Shown here: positions 61,915-64,000 of the stretch, piece by piece
Layout of the letters: each line of letters begins with the position of its first letter
Position numbering within the stretch: position 1 is the stretch's first letter
Assembly (NCBI GenBank): GCA_004835665.1
Contig: RBKR01000015.1
Coordinates: 682,001 to 746,000, forward strand
Length of the DNA: 64,000 nucleotides
Origin: Phoma sp. XZ068
Lineage: Eukaryota; Ascomycota; Dothideomycetes; Pleosporales; Didymellaceae
Direction: 5' to 3'
Position numbers and translations under genes: made by a program
Notes under the pieces: model-generated
Database searches by the model: none
The model's input: the letters and a program-made list of their open reading frames with translations, nothing else
What the model was told of the DNA's origin: nothing

Positions 61915-64000
61915 TTTTTGATGATTCTTTTTACCCTTGTACCCGTCCTATTAGTCTGAGGGAATGCCTGCTTTCTCTTGCCGTACTGTATATGTTTTGA
62001 TACCGTATTAAACCCCTTGCGGAGCACTGCCACGATCAGCGCTATGTTCATGCTAAGATAAGTTATAGTGGATCAATACGTGTGGAGCAAGTCCAATGGC
62101 GCCAGACAGCAAGTTGTTTATGCTTTAAGTGTTCTCGTTGGTTAGCTCTGGATCCTACTGGGAAAACCTACTACTCGTTTGGCTCACTAATAGTCTCCAA
62201 TAACCGTAACTCGCTTTCGGGCCAGTTTTTCACTCCGGTCTCTTCAATCGGTCGTTTCGGTCAACTAGTGGGTTAGTATAGCAATTATCAAATCTCGATT
62301 CAGGCCCTTTCGTGCGCCCTGTCGCTCAATATGGGCGTATCCGAAGTACTCCACCCACCGTCGTTACGTAAGTGCAAGCAGTGATTGTTAAGCTTGGATA
62401 TTGTAAGAATCTGTATTTTCTTCTAACCAGAGCAGATATAGTTACCAATCAAGATATATGTCGTACTGCACTAGATTCATTCTGTCATTAGCATCTACCA
62501 GCATTCTAGATACGTCCCGTGTTATAGAGCTATAGTGCAAGGGATTAGCCTTATTTATATAGTACTGGAGGAACTTCTTAGTTTTAGATTTAATTTCAGC
62601 CCAGAGCCTGCTGATACCTAAGTCTAAACCCTTTAAGCTACAAGACTCAGCAGCAGAACTACGGATGTCTTTAAGGGGTTTGCGAAGGATTTCAACTTTC
62701 TTCATACTGTTCCCAAAGGTAGATTGATTTTAGGATTCACTAAGGATGTTTAACCAATTCTGCTGATTGTAAATTACGCGTAGCTTGAAGCCTCTAGTTG
62801 CGTCACTACTTTTTGATGATTATTGCGTATGCATGCAAGCTAGAGCAGGTATGTGGCTTGTTTAGATAGAGCGCAAAGATGCAATCGAATTCGGCTGTAA
62901 TTAGATAAGGATATATGCTTGTAGCGATGCTGATTCTAGAGTTTTTTGAGCTCTAGCTTCTAGACATAGAGAACAGGGTTGTACAGTGTTCGACAGTGTT
63001 CTTAACGTTGTTTGAATGTTCAAAAACAAGATAGGTCTGACGCAAGCAATCCAAATGTGTCCACTGCAGAACCTTGCCACAAGAAGATACTCATATCTAT
63101 GCTCGTTCTCTTGATTTCCTCTAAAACCGACCAGGTTGGAGTGCGGATGTGGCTCTTCCCAAGCACCAAAGGACACCTCCCTCCAGCGATGGGACAGGAT
63201 GGCGTAGCTCGGTCCATTGCTACAGAACGCTTCGAGCTTGAATTTGCGCGTGTTGAGAAATCACATTCGTCGAGACTGCGTTGGTGGATTGCATAATTTG
63301 TAAATAATGGCAGTGCAAAGTGATTAGGTTGAGTATCGGTGTACTGAGGCCTAACTAATTTTTACCGGTACTTAAACGCGTATCAAGCCTATAACTTTAC
63401 ATCTAGCTACTACGCCACGCCCTGATGTACAACGTACCGCTGCGCCACCCACAGGTGTGCGAGGGACAACGTACGACTATGCGATCCAGCTTATCAGATA
63501 TGCTTCTGCGATGTGCACCCTTATGTGCGTGCGCCACCCTTGGCTGCGCCTTCCAGATCAGCTACCGACCCTCGATATACGATATCAAATATATGCGAAG
63601 GAGTACTATATAGCGCACCTAAAAGGAAGTACTCTCACCGTGTTGATTAGAACAAACGCTAACACGATAGTGTTGGTTAAACTGATGAGTACCTAGGTAG
63701 GATTCTACGCACGACTACCTACTGAAACAGTCAGATAAATCATTCAAGGAGATTTTCCATGCATGCAGCTGCCACTTTAAGACATCTGTCGCTCACGGAA
63801 TGGATCCTGGCCCGAGGGCACAGCAGCGACAGCATAAGCTTGGCATCTCGTGAATCATCAATCATAGAGATTCTCGGTATGTGATTGGCGAAACGTCAAT
63901 GCTACAAGTGCTCATAAGCCCCACCACTATGATAAGTGGGGAAGTCTTGCGGTCAATCAGTCCTGAGGTTGTGGGTCCGGGGATGATTGCGGGGTCAACT
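61915..64000. other. Gene-poor right end, 2.09 kb
   Basis: No credible gene. The stretch 62300-62950 is AT-rich. A minus-strand 87-codon frame at 62442-62705 (KKVEILRKPLKDIRSSAAES, LWAEIKSKTKKFLQYYINKA) has a plausible protein composition but no neighbours in frame and no known motif. It may be a relic. One ACCTAGGT palindrome lies at 63691. Frames at 63012-63296 and 63425-63696 look random. Confidence 0.4.

Noticed and set aside
62442..62705. 87-codon minus frame in AT-rich DNA
   Set aside because: Lys/Ser-rich with plausible composition but isolated, without motif or exon partners. Mentioned only as a possible relic.
1..64000. CRISPR arrays, bacterial operons, intact transposase or retroelement genes
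   Set aside because: No regularly spaced repeats, no Shine-Dalgarno-linked operons and no reverse transcriptase, integrase or transposase motifs were seen on either strand.

Overview
The window is nuclear DNA of a filamentous ascomycete, most likely a Pezizomycotina fungus of the Dothideomycetes/Pleosporales type (inference). The evidence is: many genes cut by 46-190 nt GT-AG introns; 5S rRNA genes dispersed singly among protein genes instead of sitting in the rDNA unit; fungus-specific families (Zn2Cys6 regulators, WSC, HET, RTA1, NmrA, GH28); and relics whose changes are mostly C-to-T/G-to-A, as repeat-induced point mutation (RIP) leaves them. Exon boundaries were worked out by hand from splice signals, reading frame and family knowledge; none was checked against transcripts.

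1-16 kb is mainly housekeeping: the 5' end of an unknown gene (minus), a long disordered nuclear-type protein (minus), a Nudix hydrolase, a Zn2Cys6 activator of the FarA/CTF1 fatty-acid and cutinase regulator family, the CCR4-NOT subunit NOT2, a small conserved protein, an RpiB-type sugar-phosphate isomerase, a 5S rRNA gene and a secreted WSC protein.

16-32 kb is more accessory: two nucleotidyltransferase-like genes (the second perhaps broken), a four-exon GNAT acetyltransferase (minus), a large homeodomain plus C2H2 transcription factor, an NmrA-like oxidoreductase (minus), and a six-exon secreted endopolygalacturonase. The last is flanked on both sides by decayed copies of one unknown gene family.

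32-39 kb looks like a sugar-utilisation cluster: a sugar transporter (minus) divergent from an intracellular GH3-PA14 beta-glucosidase, then a Zn2Cys6 regulator. 39-45 kb is a graveyard around an RTA1-like membrane protein: a sugar-transporter relic, a RIP-like 5S relic, an inverted-repeat element and a HET-domain relic. 45-56 kb holds a second likely cluster: an anion/cation-symporter-type MFS transporter and an intronless 5-oxoprolinase (both minus), divergent from a Zn2Cys6 regulator.

55.9-61.9 kb is a segment bracketed by two 5S genes in the same orientation. It holds a GIMAP/AIG1-like GTPase with a tail anchor (minus), divergent from an 11-exon Hsp70-like ATPase, and a coiled-coil protein of unknown function. 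From 62 kb to the end I see no convincing gene.
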